From contig OX387607.1 in the NCBI GenBank assembly GCA_947568835.1, forward strand, positions 2,356,001 to 2,420,000: a stretch of DNA of 64,000 nt, written 5' to 3'. The notes beneath the pieces are model-generated. The model was not told the origin of the DNA and did not search any database. It saw only the letters and a list, made by a program, of their open reading frames with translations. Each line of letters opens with the position of its first letter. Position 1 is the stretch's first letter. A program made the position numbers and the translations under genes. Below, one piece after another: positions 1 through 12,076 of this stretch. Source of the stretch: Protonemura montana (lineage: Eukaryota; Arthropoda; Insecta; Plecoptera; Nemouridae).

Positions 1-136
1 GTAAATACACATTTTTTTAAGAGGTATATTTTAGCATAAAATTAGCAATAACTTTCATGGTACACAAATAAATATATTAAATAACACAAACTTAAACATT
101 AAAAACATACAACGACAAACTCGCACCGAAATCTTG

Positions 137-2319
137 TTAGTTGTGCAAGAAATACAGCTTTTCGTGCGACTGTTTCTTCGCCGCTGCCGTCGCCGCCGAA
201 CGGAAGTATCTCGCGTCGTTGTCCACCTCGTCTTCCGGTTCCGGTCGCTTCATCCGATAGTCAGTGTTGTGATGATGAGTCAGCATTGTCAGCACGTGTT
301 TCGCTGAGTTGCTGATGTAGTAATCGATTCTGCTGAGCGCGTTCACCAACCGATCGAGACCGTCGAACGTGGTCTCCAATCTTTCTGCCCTGAGCAGTGG
401 ATTGAATAAAGATGGAGGTTGGTTATTTGGGGTTGGCAATGAAGGAGGGATGAAGTTGTTTTGGCCTAAGTTTAATAAGGGCGGTGAATTCTGAGGTAGT
501 TGGTTGATTGTTGGGATTCTCAGAGCTTGTCTTTGGAGTAGACTGCTAGGCTTCCGGTTTGCTATCGAAGACACGGCTGAGTTGATGACATTGTCCAATA
601 GTTGAGTGTCCTTCAGTCTCAAATCAGCCCGCCGCGGAACAATTTTCTTGTTTGTCACATTCAGTTCTTCGTCAAAAACTCCGAAGTTTTTATGCGCCAT
701 TCCGTTAATTTCGATCTCTTTTAAAAGCAAACCTTGGCGAATACTTCTCGGCGCCCCGTCGCGATTATTTTCAAACTTTTGTTTGCTAATCTGATTCAAA
801 TTGGATTTCGCTTGCGGCAACTTTGGCAACAAGACTGATTGCAACTTCGGCGAGGGAACTTCGTAGGCCATCGTTTCTATCGACATCGCAGCGTTGCCGT
901 CAACACTAGCATCGTCGAGATTCGAACTCACCACTTTCTTGCTGCGTCCTTTTACACCCTTTTCATCAACTGTCACATTCACTTTCCGTCCGGTTTCTTT
1001 CTCACCAACTTTCTTTTTACCTTTTTTACTTTTCTTTGCATCCGTCACCAATGCATAAGGCACTAACTTTTTAGTAACTGGGTCCAATTTCACAGAAAAT
1101 TCCTCCACGCTTTGTCCTGAGGTTAAAGTTAGATCGTCTTGCACTGACCTAACCTCAAAGCTGCGTTCTTTACTGGAGACAGCATCACTTTCTTTGCTCC
1201 ACATGACGCTACCTTCCTTGCTGGAATAGACGCTGTCTCCTTTTTTCGAAATGACCTCGCCGTTGGTAATCTGCAGTCGGATTGTCTCGTTCTTCAGGTA
1301 AGATCCTGGCGACCTGCTGATCTGTATGATAACATCGCTGTCCGTTGAGCGCAGGATCTTGATCGGTTCTTTCGGAGGAGTAAGATCATCGAGGCCAGAA
1401 GATCTCAAGATGTTGACCGGTTCGACGTCAGGAATGTCTTCCGGGTGGCTCGACGCGTTGGGCACGTGTCTTCGGATGTGAATTGGTGCTGAGAAGACGA
1501 GACCAAGCTGAGGGTGAATTGAAAAGTCAACAAAAATAAGTTTTAAAACCATATTTTTTTAAATGGTTCCAGCTGTTATTTTCGTGCAAATATAATTCAA
1601 TGCATTCGAATTGTTTCAACTAAAAATATTTTTAGTTGCAGAGGCGCAGGGAAAATTTGAACCGCTCGAAAACATGAATAAGGCTGGACATCTCTGAACA
1701 TTTAGAGGATTGTTAAAATATTAGCTTAAGACGTGAAAGATATCAAGTTTGTGATTGGTTTCCATGCTTTGCCAGGCAAGGAAAATATACTGCTTTTCAA
1801 ATTAGGTATTCTAATCAATTTGCATGTCTGGACCGCATTTGAATATAGAAACAATCGCATGAAATGTTTTCTTAGCCAGTTCCTCTCGCTGATGAGTGGT
1901 TGAGATCTACTGAAAGCATTTCGAATTGAAAATAATTGCACAAGAAACTCCTTATTTGCAAGTTAAATAAACCCTTAATACGAATAATTTAAACTCCTTT
2001 TACAAAAACTATTTTAACTGGGTTTGAATGATAAGTGAAGAACAACTAAATTTCCCAACGTTTCGTAACTTTTGCCTGTTAATTTATCAAGGGTTAAAGC
2101 AGTCCTGGCAATTTTCCGATAACAAAAGAAGCTAAGATTAGATAAAGTAAGCATGATTCTAAGAACCTGTATAATTTAGATTCCTAGCCGTCAAACAGTA
2201 AGAATGTTACAAAATGGTTGCGTTGACAATGAAATGTCTGTCAAAGATGATTTAGAACGTACCTGAAATGCGAGCACAAAAATAGCGATCGTCGATTTTA
2301 GCAGATATTCCATATTCAT
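137..2319 (-). CDS. Secreted basic low-complexity protein, two exons (475 aa)
   Basis: Exon 1 is 2319-2263 (19 codons, from tandem ATGs at 2319 and 2313) and exon 2 is 1507-137. The donor is CAG|GTACGT, the acceptor CCCTCAG|CTT, and the intron is phase 0. The intron splits a signal peptide whose hydrophobic core runs through residues 5-24 (IAIFVLAFQLGLVFSA), so cleavage is expected just after exon 2 begins. The mature protein has a Ser/Glu/Asp-rich first third, a Lys-rich stretch (KKSKKGKKK), a Pro/Asn/Leu-rich part (about 340-395), a probable helix (DGLDRLVNALSRIDYYISN) and a basic/acidic tail (RMKRPEPEDEVDNDARYF). No known domain was recognised. The signal exon matches the neighbouring secreted genes, and it is divergent from the gene at 2679. 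Exon boundaries are good by phase and consensus; function is unknown. Confidence 0.72.
2010..2130. repeat. Diverged copy of the palindromic MITE family
   Basis: Lies in the intron of the gene at 137-2319. It shares the string ACTAAATTTCCCAACGTTTCG and the following GCAGTCCTGGCAATTTTCC with the copies at 18262, 35915 and 45285. It is the most diverged of the set. Confidence 0.55.
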
Positions 2320-2678
2320 CTCTCGCGGGTATCGGCGCGTAACCAGGAACTTAAAGTGACGAATTCGCAATCGCAAGCCGCGCTTATGTAACTCGTGTCG
2401 ACTTGGCCAACTGTCAAAGTCGTGCATTTTATTGCATTCCGTGTCGCAGTGCAACTGTCAACACGAGAGGCCAACGACTTGCAAGTGCATCGCAAGGAAA
2501 ATGCAATCGTGAGGCAATCACGTGCATGCTTTGGTGCACAACGACAAGCGATGTCGTAACCGATTGAGCTTTGGATGACAGTTTGGGCGATTGTTGAAAC
2601 TTTTGAAACGTGACGAAGTATAAAACAGCTCGGTGTTGTCAGGCATGGCAGTGACATTGGGATCAGCCGCTGTTTGAA
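2320..2678. promoter_or_regulatory. Short divergent intergenic promoter region with TATA box
   Basis: Only about 360 bp separate the start codons of the divergent genes at 2319 (-) and 2679 (+). A TATAAAA box at 2619-2625 lies about 55 nt upstream of the + strand ATG, which would place transcription start near 2650. No equally clear TATA was found for the - strand gene. Confidence 0.6.
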
Positions 2679-4039
2679 ATGGTTCGAGTTCGAAACCTGC
2701 TGGTGATGTCACTGGCGTCAACGGTTTTTCTCGCCGTCGTCAAGGTAATTTGCTCCGAATATTTGATTGTATAGTTACATTTCGTTTGCAAAACAAACCT
2801 GTTGTTTATTTTAAGACGACCATTCCGTGACGAGACGATTTACCCTTTTAATCGAACTCGTGCGAACCAACTAATGGTAGACATTCGTGTCACGTATTTT
2901 CTCAAAGTTTTCTCTGTTTAACTTTTAAATTATTCTTATACACGAGCGTGAGCAACTTACCCTTTGCCCTGTCCGACCGAAACCCACCCCCTTATCAAAA
3001 ATATATGACTACAGAAAATTACAACAATAGAAAACCAAATAACGCACATAAACAATCTAAGAAAAGCTATAACTGTTCAACTTCCAAGCGATATTAAAGA
3101 GAATTAAATTTACTGCTGACAGGATTTGTAATTATTTCTCCTTGACAATTGGATTGTTTCTCTGATTTGTCGCAGGGCGAATACACGCAGGAGCCACCCT
3201 GCTTGAAAACAAGGGTGCTCCAGTCGTCTCCTCAAGTGCCCAAAACAAAGTGTGCAGCCTGCGAGAAGGAACTTGGCCACGGCCAGAAAGAAAACTACGT
3301 CTTAGTGCCAATCAACGATGAATCAAACTACAATCTGCCGCAAAAATCAGAAAACCGACCGTCAGGCTACGCTTTAGCTTCAAATTACCGCCAAACACCA
3401 AATCAGCAATCATCGAGTTACCAAAGTCCAACTCAGAAAACCAGAGATGGCCGCGGCCAACAACTGTCAAACACAGTGCCACAATGTAACTCAATATCAA
3501 ACTGTCAATCACACTTTTACTTGGTGCAAAGCTCCACGCAAGTCATCAATCATATCGAGCAACCAAGTAGTCACCAATCACACAGCTACCTTCAAGTTCC
3601 TCGGAGTGGTCATACAAATGTACCAACTTTGTCTTACAAGCCTAAGGTTACCAGTGATTCAAGACCAAGCTACAAGGCGAAGAGTGTACAAGCGAATGCG
3701 GTAACCCCTTTACATCATCTAGCTGCTAATAAAAATGAGCGTCGACCCAGCTTTTACAAGGCAGTTGAAAAGACGGGTGAACCAAAGTACCAGCCTGGTA
3801 GATTAGAGGACCGCACAAAGCCAAAAGTTTCAGTTTATAACTGGGTTTTATCGCCGAGAGAAACGAAAAAAAGCTACGCCGGGAAAACTCTGTTTGAAGG
3901 AATGAAATCAGATGAGAAAAAGTTGAGTCACGGAAAAGTGCCGGCGAAACAGAGTTTAGAAATAAGTTGTAGAAAATGTCAGAAAAGTGTTTACAGTAAA
4001 CCAAGTAAAGACAATTATAACTCTCGTGGTCAATATTGA
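2679..4039 (+). CDS. Secreted Ser/Gln/Tyr-rich protein with two CxxC motifs (309 aa)
   Basis: Exon 1 is 2679-2744 (22 codons, signal peptide ending AVVK) and exon 2 is 3176-4039; donor AAG|GTAATT, acceptor TCGCAG|GGC, phase 0. The mature protein begins GEYTQEPPC and is polar, rich in Ser, Gln, Tyr, Asn and Lys with many SY/SYQ and YK steps and no hydrophobic segment. Cysteines are concentrated at the ends: a CxxC near residue 48 (KCAACEK) and another near the C terminus (CRKCQK). Two such pairs flanking a disordered body suggest cross-linking or metal binding, which is inference. An AATAAA at 4149-4154 follows the stop. The family is unrecognised, but the 66-nt first exon equals that of four other genes here. 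Confidence 0.75.
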
Positions 4040-4154
4040 CAACGTTTATTAAGTGTGTGATTTCATTTTGTATTCACAAATACTGATTTTTATTGACCTT
4101 TTTTTATTTATTTTTCAGCCTTTTTTTGCACCTAAGTTTTGTTTTATCAATAAA

Positions 4155-4944
4155 AATTTTAAGAATTACTGAAGTCTTCAATTGAAATTTCGACGATTAT
4201 CGTGAAAAGCTGCAGAGTTTTCCGGTATGACCGCAAAGTCTGTTTTTCACTGTGGAGTTTTCATGCAGAATAAAATCCAATATGAAAAGCTGCACACTTG
4301 AAAAAGTCAAGTGAATACTATTTCCATACAATCCCAGTTCCAGGTATCCTATGAACACAATGCTCGACACGGCTTGTTTAGCATGTTTTTAATTATTTTT
4401 TAGAGTTCATAGAATGTAGAGTACACTTTGCACTTGATCCTAAAGAGGTGCTACCATTATAACACGGTACCGAGCGAGCTAGATATTCTGCTGCCGATAG
4501 AAAAGCTGCCAAGCAAAGCTGAGTTTTCACAACGTCAGGCCTGCACCGGAAAATGAACCGACACCGAGAAACTTTTCTCATTCACATTCAGTTCATTTCA
4601 CGCGAATATTCTATTCGAGCAGCAGCTGGTGTTGACTCTTGACATGACGCTATGTATGTCACATTCATTATGCAGTATTTCAGAGTGGATATATATGTTT
4701 ATAAGAGCTGTCAAAAGTGTTCTTATCAGATTCTTAAAAGGTTGAAAAGGTAAATCATTAAATGCCAGCCAAATTGTTTTCAGCATATAGGGTACTGGCA
4801 CTTGAAGGCAGCTGGCATTGGAAAATGTTCATATTATTGTCTATGGCTGAATTAATTTAAGATTCTCTTCTAAATTGGCAACAAAAATGTTACTGTTGCA
4901 AGTTTTCTTTATTTTTCGGATCGTAGCTTCGGTACTTTCCTCTT
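4155..4944. other. Intergenic, no gene seen
   Basis: AT-rich DNA between the poly(A) signal of the preceding gene and the 19-bp array. Short open frames here have no signal peptide, splice context or compositional bias. Confidence 0.5.
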
Positions 4945-7614
4945 GCCCAGTACGTTAAACATTACCTAGCGTGTTGCCCATTGCATTGCCCCTAGCCTAG
5001 TCCATTACTGTAAGCCCAGTTCATTACTGCTAGCCCAGTTCATTACTGCAAGCCCAGTTCATTACTGCTAGCCCAGTTCATTACTGCTAGCCCAGTTCAT
5101 TACTGCTAGCCCAGTTCATTACTGCTAGCCCAGTTCATTACTGCTAGCCCAGTTCATTACTGCTAGCCCAGTTCATTACTGCTAGCCCAGTTCATTACTG
5201 CTAGCACAGTTCATTACTGCTAGCCCAGTTCATTACTGCTAGCCCAGTTCATTACTGCTAGCCCAGTTCATTACTGCTAGCCCAGTTCATTACTGCTAGC
5301 ACAGTTCATTACTGCTAGCCCAGTTCATTACTGCTAGCCCAGTCCATTACTGCTAGCCCAGTTCATTACTGCTAGCCCAGTTCATTACTGCTAGCCCAGT
5401 TCATTACTGCTAGCCCAGTTCATTACTGCTAGCCCAGTTCATTACTGCAAGCCCAGTTCATTACTGCTAGCCCAGTTCATTACTGCTAGCCCAGTTCATT
5501 ACTGCTAGCCCAGTTCATTACTGCTAGCCCAGTTCATTACTGCTAGCCCAGTTCATTACTGCAAGCCCAGTTCATTACTGCTAGCCCAGTTCATTACTGC
5601 TAGCCCAGTTCATTACTGCTAGCCCAGTTCATTACTGCTAGCCCAGTTCATTACTGCTAGCCCAGTTCATTACTGCTAGCCCAGTTCATTACTGCTAGCC
5701 CAGTTCATTACTGCTAGCCCAGTTCATTACTGCTAGCCCAGTTCATTACTGCTAGCCCAGTTCATTACTGCTAGCCCAGTTCATTACTGCTAGCCCAGTT
5801 CATTACTGCTAGCCCAGTTCATTACTGCTAGCCCAGTTCATTACTGCTAGCCCAGTTCATTACTGCTAGCCCAGTTCATTACTGCTAGCCCAGTTCATTA
5901 CTGCTAGCCTAGTTCATTACTGTAAGCCCAGTTAATTACTGCAAGCCCAGTTCATTACTGCTAGCCCAGTTCATTACTGCTAGCCCAGTTCATTACTGCT
6001 AGCCCAGTTCATTACTGCTAGCCCAGTTCATTACTGCAAGCCCAGTTCATTACTGCAAGCCCAGTTCATTACTGCTAGCCCAGTTCATTACTGCAAGCCC
6101 AGTTCATTACTGCAAGCCCAGTTCATTACTGCTAGCCCAGTTCATTACTGCAAGCCCAGTTCATTACTGCTAGCCCAGTTCATTACTGCTAGCCCAGTTC
6201 ATTACTGCTAGCCCAGTTCATTACTGCTAGCCCAGTTCATTACTGCTAGCCCAGTTCATTACTGCTAGCCCAGTTCATTACTGCTAGCCCAGTTCATTAC
6301 TGCTAGCCCAGTTCATTACTGCTAGCCCAGTTCATTACTGCTAGCCCAGTTCATTACTGCAAGCCCAGTTCATTACTGCAAGCCCAGTTCATTACTGCTA
6401 GCCCAGTTCATTACTGCTAGCCCAGTTCATTACTGCTAGCCCAGTTCATTACTGCTAGCCCAGTTCATTACTGCAAGCCCAGTTCATTACTGCTAGCCCA
6501 GTTCATTACTGCTAGCCCAGTTCATTACTGTAAGCCCAGTTCATTACTGCTAGCCCAGTTCATTACTGCTAGCCCAGTTCATTACTGCTAGCCCAGTTCA
6601 TTACTGCTAGCCCAGTTCATTACTGCTAGCCCAGTTCATTACTGCTAGCCCAGTTCATTACTGCTAGCCCAGTTCATTACTGCTAGCCCAGTTCATTACT
6701 GCAAGCCCAGTTCATTACTGCTAGCACAGTACACTGTCCCTAGCCCAGTTCATTACTGCTAGCACAGTTCATTACTGCTAGCCCAGTTCATTACTGCTAG
6801 CCCAGTTCATTACTGCTAGCACAGTACACTGTCCCTAGCCCAGTTCATTACTGCTAGCACAGTTCATTACTGCTAGCCCAGTTCATTACTGCTAGCCCAG
6901 TTCATTACTGCTAGCCCAGTTCATTACTGCTAGCCCAGTTCATTACTGCTAGCCCAGTTCATTACTGCTAGCCCAGTTCATTACTGCTAGCCCAGTTCAT
7001 TACTGCTAGCCCAGTTCATTACTGCTAGCCCAGTTCATTACTGCTAGCCCAGTTCATTACTGCTAGCCCAGTTCATTACTGCAAGCCCAGTTCATTACTG
7101 CTAGCCCAGTTCATTACTGCAAGCCCAGTTCATTACTGCTAGCCCAGTTCATTACTGCTAGCCCAGTTCATTACTGCTAGCCCAGTTCATTACTGCTAGC
7201 CCAGTTCATTACTGCTAGCCCAGTTCATTACTGCAAGCCCAGTTCATTACTGCTAGCCCAGTTCATTACTGCTAGCCCAGTTCATTACTGCTAGCACAGT
7301 TCATTACTGCTAGCCCAGTTCATTACTGCTAGCCCAGTTCATTACTGCTAGCCCAGTTCATTACTGCAAGCCCAGTTCATTACTGCTAGCCCAGTTCATT
7401 ACTGCAAGCCCAGTTCATTACTGCTAGCCCAGTTCATTACTGCAAGCCCAGTTCATTACTGCTAGCCCAGTTCATTACTGCTAGCCCAGTTCATTACTGC
7501 AAGCCCAGTTCATTACTGCTAGCCCAGTTCATTACTGCTAGCACAGTACATTGTCCCTAGCCCAGTGCAATGTCCCTAGCCCAGTGCAATGCCCCTAGCC
7601 CAGTGCAATGCCCC
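4945..7614. repeat. 19-bp tandem satellite array, about 140 copies
   Basis: The unit is TAGCCCAGTTCATTACTGC, repeated almost without indels over 2.6 kb. The commonest variants are a T-to-A change giving GCAAGCCC, and AGCACAGT. Both edges are degenerate (CAGTGCAATGCCCCTAGC near 7560-7612). A five-unit block containing CAGTACACTGTCCCTAGC occurs twice about 95 bp apart (near 6720 and 6820), a small higher-order repeat. The array ends about 190 bp before the next gene's start codon. Confidence 0.97.
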
Positions 7615-7800
7615 CCGTCAAGTTTTAGTGAAAGACAAATATTTTTGTTTACCAAAAGTTTGCGTGTAAACTGAACGCATAAAGAATGTGTTGCTCTCAC
7701 CACAACACTGAGATCACCACATAAACAGGGAGTCAGGTGATAAGAGCAGGTGACCTGGAAGCCAGTCCGACATTGTCTGTTGGTCTTCGGCAAGCTCAAG

Positions 7801-10800
7801 ATGGCACATTCAGGGAAAGTCTTGCCTTTCTTGGCCGCTTCTTTCTTCACGTTCGTTGTCGTGCAGGTAAGCACTTGCACATCTCTACATCATATCATTT
7901 GCAATAAGGTTAGATTTTTTAGTATCTGAAACTTTAGGTCAACTTTCCTGGAGTGTCTTTCAATACCAATTCAATCTTTGTTCAATGAAGACTATAAACG
8001 GAATCATAAAATATTTCAGTTTGGCTTGGTCGAGACTTGGCTTAGATACAATGATTCGGGGAACATTTAGTTTTTTTAAAAACTAAAGTACAGATCTTTT
8101 TCTGCTAATACTCCTCGTCAATTCTAGAGATAATATTTTGTAGCAATGATGTTTGTCTAAGTCTTCCTTGCGAAGTTTAGATTCTTAGCTTTTAAACTAA
8201 ATTTTCAGTGCAGTTTCCTTGGACACGCACATCTCTTCTCTGTTTCTTGGGGTGGAATGAAGCATAGATTTCGGGATATTTGTTCAATAAGAACGTGTAT
8301 TAACTACCTAGTCGAGCATAACAAGATTAAGGTAGCATAACTTTTCAATAAACTTGCAAAAAATTTACGTATAACTTGCTCAGCGTTCGGTAAAACGTAT
8401 CGACAGACACCGTGCAATGCAGATTTACAGATTGCCTTACATTCATCTTTACAAAACTCGTGATTTTCAATGAAAATCTCCACTTCGACTTTAGATTTCC
8501 ATCTTAATATCAATGAAGTCTATAATACCAACGTTCTAATCCTGTCTCATCCAGGCCACTTACTGCAAGGGTCCCAGAGAGTCCTCGACCGCCAAGTACG
8601 CAGCCCCCCTGCATCTACCTGAACTCCCATACCTTCCCAGGGCCCCCAAGAAACACGCCGTCTACGTCAACCAAATCGAGAACAACTACTACGGACGTCA
8701 CCTGACTCCCGTCGACTTTCTTTCTGGTCTTCGAAAGCTCGGGGGTGAGTCTGGAGAATCCGTCGAGCAAGGATACGGGAACTACCACGACTACACAACA
8801 TCGGACTATGAAACAACTTACAAACCAGACTACACCACAAGCGAAGGAGGAACAGAAACTACACAAGACCCGGGAACCACTGACGAGTCAGGAACGACGC
8901 ATCAAAATACTGACAATACAGAAGCAACGCAAGATGCAGGGACAACTCCTGGAGATTCAGAAACCACTTCGGCAGATTCAGAAACCACTTCGGCAGATTC
9001 AGGGACAGCGACTTCAGAAGCCAGCGGAACAACAACTCAAAGTGAAACTTCTGATTCTGCAACAACAGCAACTCCAGCGGGGTCTGAAACAACGTCTGAA
9101 TCGACAACATCTGCAACGGGAGAGGGAGGAAATCGCAACAACAGAGGTCTCCGTTTTAGTCAACAGAGTCAAAGAAACGTCGGACAAATGCAATTCCACA
9201 AACACCAGCCGAGGTCCATTGAGGGGCGAGGAAGACCCGGTCCTTCAGCTACGGAGCGAAGGGTTGTTTATCCTGTTCAACAGTACATAGGTAACACTGT
9301 GGCTAGGCCAAACAGGAATATCTACCAACAGAGAAATAATCTTGCTGGTGCAAGCCGCAGTTTGAATCCTATACAATCGAATCGAAACGTCAACTATGAG
9401 CGACCGAACAGAAATATCGCTCCAAAACAATCAAGCAAAAATGTGAACCCCATGCGAGAATACAGGAATACCGCTCCTAGTAAACACATCAACACATCTC
9501 CTGCTAGACTCGTCAGGAACTCCGCTCCGATTTTATCAAGAGACAAAACTGACCGTCCAATGAACAGGAATTTCATTCCGTTTCGTCAGCAGCGTAATGT
9601 GGTAGCAGTCGAAACTGCTGACGTTCGTCCAGGAAAAATTGCTCAAAACCGGTTAAGCGAAAATGTTAAACCCGCTCGACAATACAGAAATACCGTACCT
9701 AGCAACGAGCACGACAGAGCGGCTCCTTTAAGAACCATACGGAATCCCACCCCAATTCTGAAACCAAACTCTAGCCAGACATTGACCAAGCTTTTCAGCC
9801 CACAACAATCAACAAGAAATATAAGCCCACCCAGAACGGCAGTCGTTCCTCAAAAGCTGCCATATCGAAATATCAACCCCTTAAACAGTAAGCCGACCGT
9901 CAAAAGAGAAAATAAACACGCGCCATCAAAGTCAACAGATTCCGACTTCCTTGACATCGACCGCGACGAGTACATGCGGATACTGACGACGCTGCTAAAA
10001 GAGGAACCAAAGAGCCCCGAGGCGAGCGCAAAGCGTCGTCGCTCCGTGGAGGCGTTGTTGAACGTCCTGGACCAATATTTCCCAAGACGGGACGGTGCCC
10101 CGGCGATCATGACAACCACAGAGCAGCTGGCCTCGTGTCTAACCAACCTGAACAAACAGTTCGAAGCATGGCTCGCTCTGCTCGCACCTGAGCTGTCAGG
10201 TACCACGACGCCATCACCCGACGGTCTAACCGGAATTCTGATTAAAGACAAGGCAGACTTCCAGAAGCTCTACGAGTTGTTCCAGAAGACCCTTAACGCC
10301 TCTGATGGACCAGAGCGGATGCAAGCCGAAAAAAGGGTGTCAGCCATGGGGTCCATTATCAGGCTGGCTACACGTCTTCTGCAAAGAAAGCAAAAGGAAT
10401 TAAATGACCTCGGTAGGCCGAGCCCTGACGTCAGGCGTCGGAACAAAAATATTCTCGATCATTTGAAAGCTATTATAAATATCGCCAATGAGTATCTAGC
10501 AGCTGAAGAGCGAGATCGGCGGAGTCGCCAGGCGAGCCTATTCGGCGTTCCTCAGACAAGCGTTGACGGTGGAGGCGGCACTTGGCTCTTCGGCAACTCT
10601 CCCGACTTCACGCCGTCCATCGAAAACATCCTGAAAACAGCCGAAACTATTTTGGGCAGCGATCCTAGATTGGTCGGCTTTGAGAACATATTGGATAATG
10701 TCTGGAACCTCTTCAACTTGATCCGGGAGCAAGAGAGCAACGGTCCGATCCCTGTGGTGGGGGCCACCAGGTGGGGGACCGGGGCGGTCGAGACAGACGT

Positions 10801-11065
10801 CGGCCGGCAAAGGGAGATCACAATCACCGTCTCCAGAAACAGGGGCCGTGACCAACGGATAACAATCGACGAGCTGATCAGACTCTTGAACCGAGGACGC
10901 GGTATCAGAGTCCGTTTCAATAACGGTCGCCGTCAAGGAAGTCGTGAAGAAGGACGCTTTGACGAAACTGAACTTGGAGGCGACTACCTCGTGTACTATG
11001 ACGACCCCTTTTTGCCTCCAGACCTGACTTCAGCTAACACGACGACCACGACCACGCCCAGATAG
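7801..11065 (+). CDS. Large secreted protein: Thr-rich, Arg-Asn repeats, helical C-terminal domain (858 aa)
   Basis: Exon 1 is 7801-7866 (22 codons, signal peptide ending VVVQ) and exon 2 is 8555-11065; CAG|GTAAGC and CCAG|GCC, phase 0. The mature protein starts ATYCKGPRES. Order of parts: a short conserved block (VYVNQIENNYYG); a mucin-like Thr/Ser/Glu region (about 100-215); a long basic region with spaced RNxxP-like motifs (RNIAP, KNVNP, RNTAP, RNSAP); then a helix-rich region (about 490-740) with LDQYFPRRD and FTPSIENILKTAETIL; and a Thr-rich C terminus. Dibasic and tetrabasic sites could be processed. The next gene shares the RN repeats and both helical blocks, so the two are tandem paralogues. 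AATAAA lies at 11373-11378. No named family was recognised. Confidence 0.82.
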
Positions 11066-11379
11066 ATCGTGGTGTTCACGGATACTTGAAATGAGATTGA
11101 GGGCAGGTTGAAGCCCTATTATTAAGACAAAAGGTGTGGAAATGGATGCCATATGAAAGGGGTGGTAAGGGGAATGTGTGTATGGTGCCAGACGAATAAG
11201 TTAAGCCTCTTGTCGATGACCGTCATAGACCTGGAATGGTTAAAAGTGATTACATTTTGGAAGTGTGGGTGGCGAGGGGCTGATAAGGGTAAAATGCACA
11301 AATTTTGTACAAGAAATGCAATTGTTTTCAATGTTATTTATGTCCTGTATTTTTGTTTGACTGTTATTTAAAAATAAAA

Positions 11380-12055
11380 ATAAAAAAACTTGTCAGTATT
11401 TTAACGTGGTTATATATTTTTTTTCGCCTACCTACCTGCAAAGAAGGGAAGATCTGCATGTGTTTCTGGATTGTAATGTATGTAATTTAGAAATCAAGTT
11501 TCAGCACCCGTAAATTAATATAGTTGTCTTGTCTGGTTTATCTGGCTTATATGGTATTTAATGTCACCCGTCTGCGATCTTCGGGGTGTCCTAGGGGGTG
11601 GCATCTCAGTTTTGGCCCTCCATCTCATTGGCGAATCGCTGTGTTATGATTGTACAGGTCATCTAGCTCTTGTGCAGCAAACCTGATGACCAGTGTGCAG
11701 TTTGGAATCATTGCGTTACTCACAAAAAAGTTGCAATATGATTGACATTTCAGTACTTTGCTAAACATACATTTATGCAATTTATTATAAAAATAGCTTT
11801 GGAAAGCAATAACTCGGTTACAATTAAAGGAATGCGTTGTATATCGAAACTGAAGAAGCAAAGCAATAGTAACCGACTCTAAAGTTACTTAATTATTCAA
11901 TATTATGTGGTGATGTATTTTGATTTGAAATAATCCTAGAAAATTGATTGCAACATTGAGTTAACAATTGTCGCACGGTTGTGACAAATATTTCAGTTTG
12001 TGTAAAAATGCCGTCAGCAAATTTGTGTCAATAAGAAAATGTATGTCAGTGATGT
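11380..12055. other. Intergenic, no gene seen
   Basis: AT-rich spacer between the two paralogues. No clear TATA box, repeat or exon was identified. Confidence 0.45.
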
Positions 12056-12076
12056 TTGGCAGTCTGTGAATCGAAG

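Noticed and set aside
4945-7614. CRISPR array
   Set aside because: Units are contiguous 19-bp repeats without spacers, in animal nuclear DNA.
7557-7880. - strand ORF of 107 aa over the end of the 19-bp array and the next gene's first exon
   Set aside because: It reads through satellite sequence and is antisense to a well-supported signal exon.
8745-9290. + strand Gln/Lys/Arg-rich ORF of 181 aa
   Set aside because: Out-of-frame shadow of the Thr-rich part of the 7801 gene; no own start context or splice signal.
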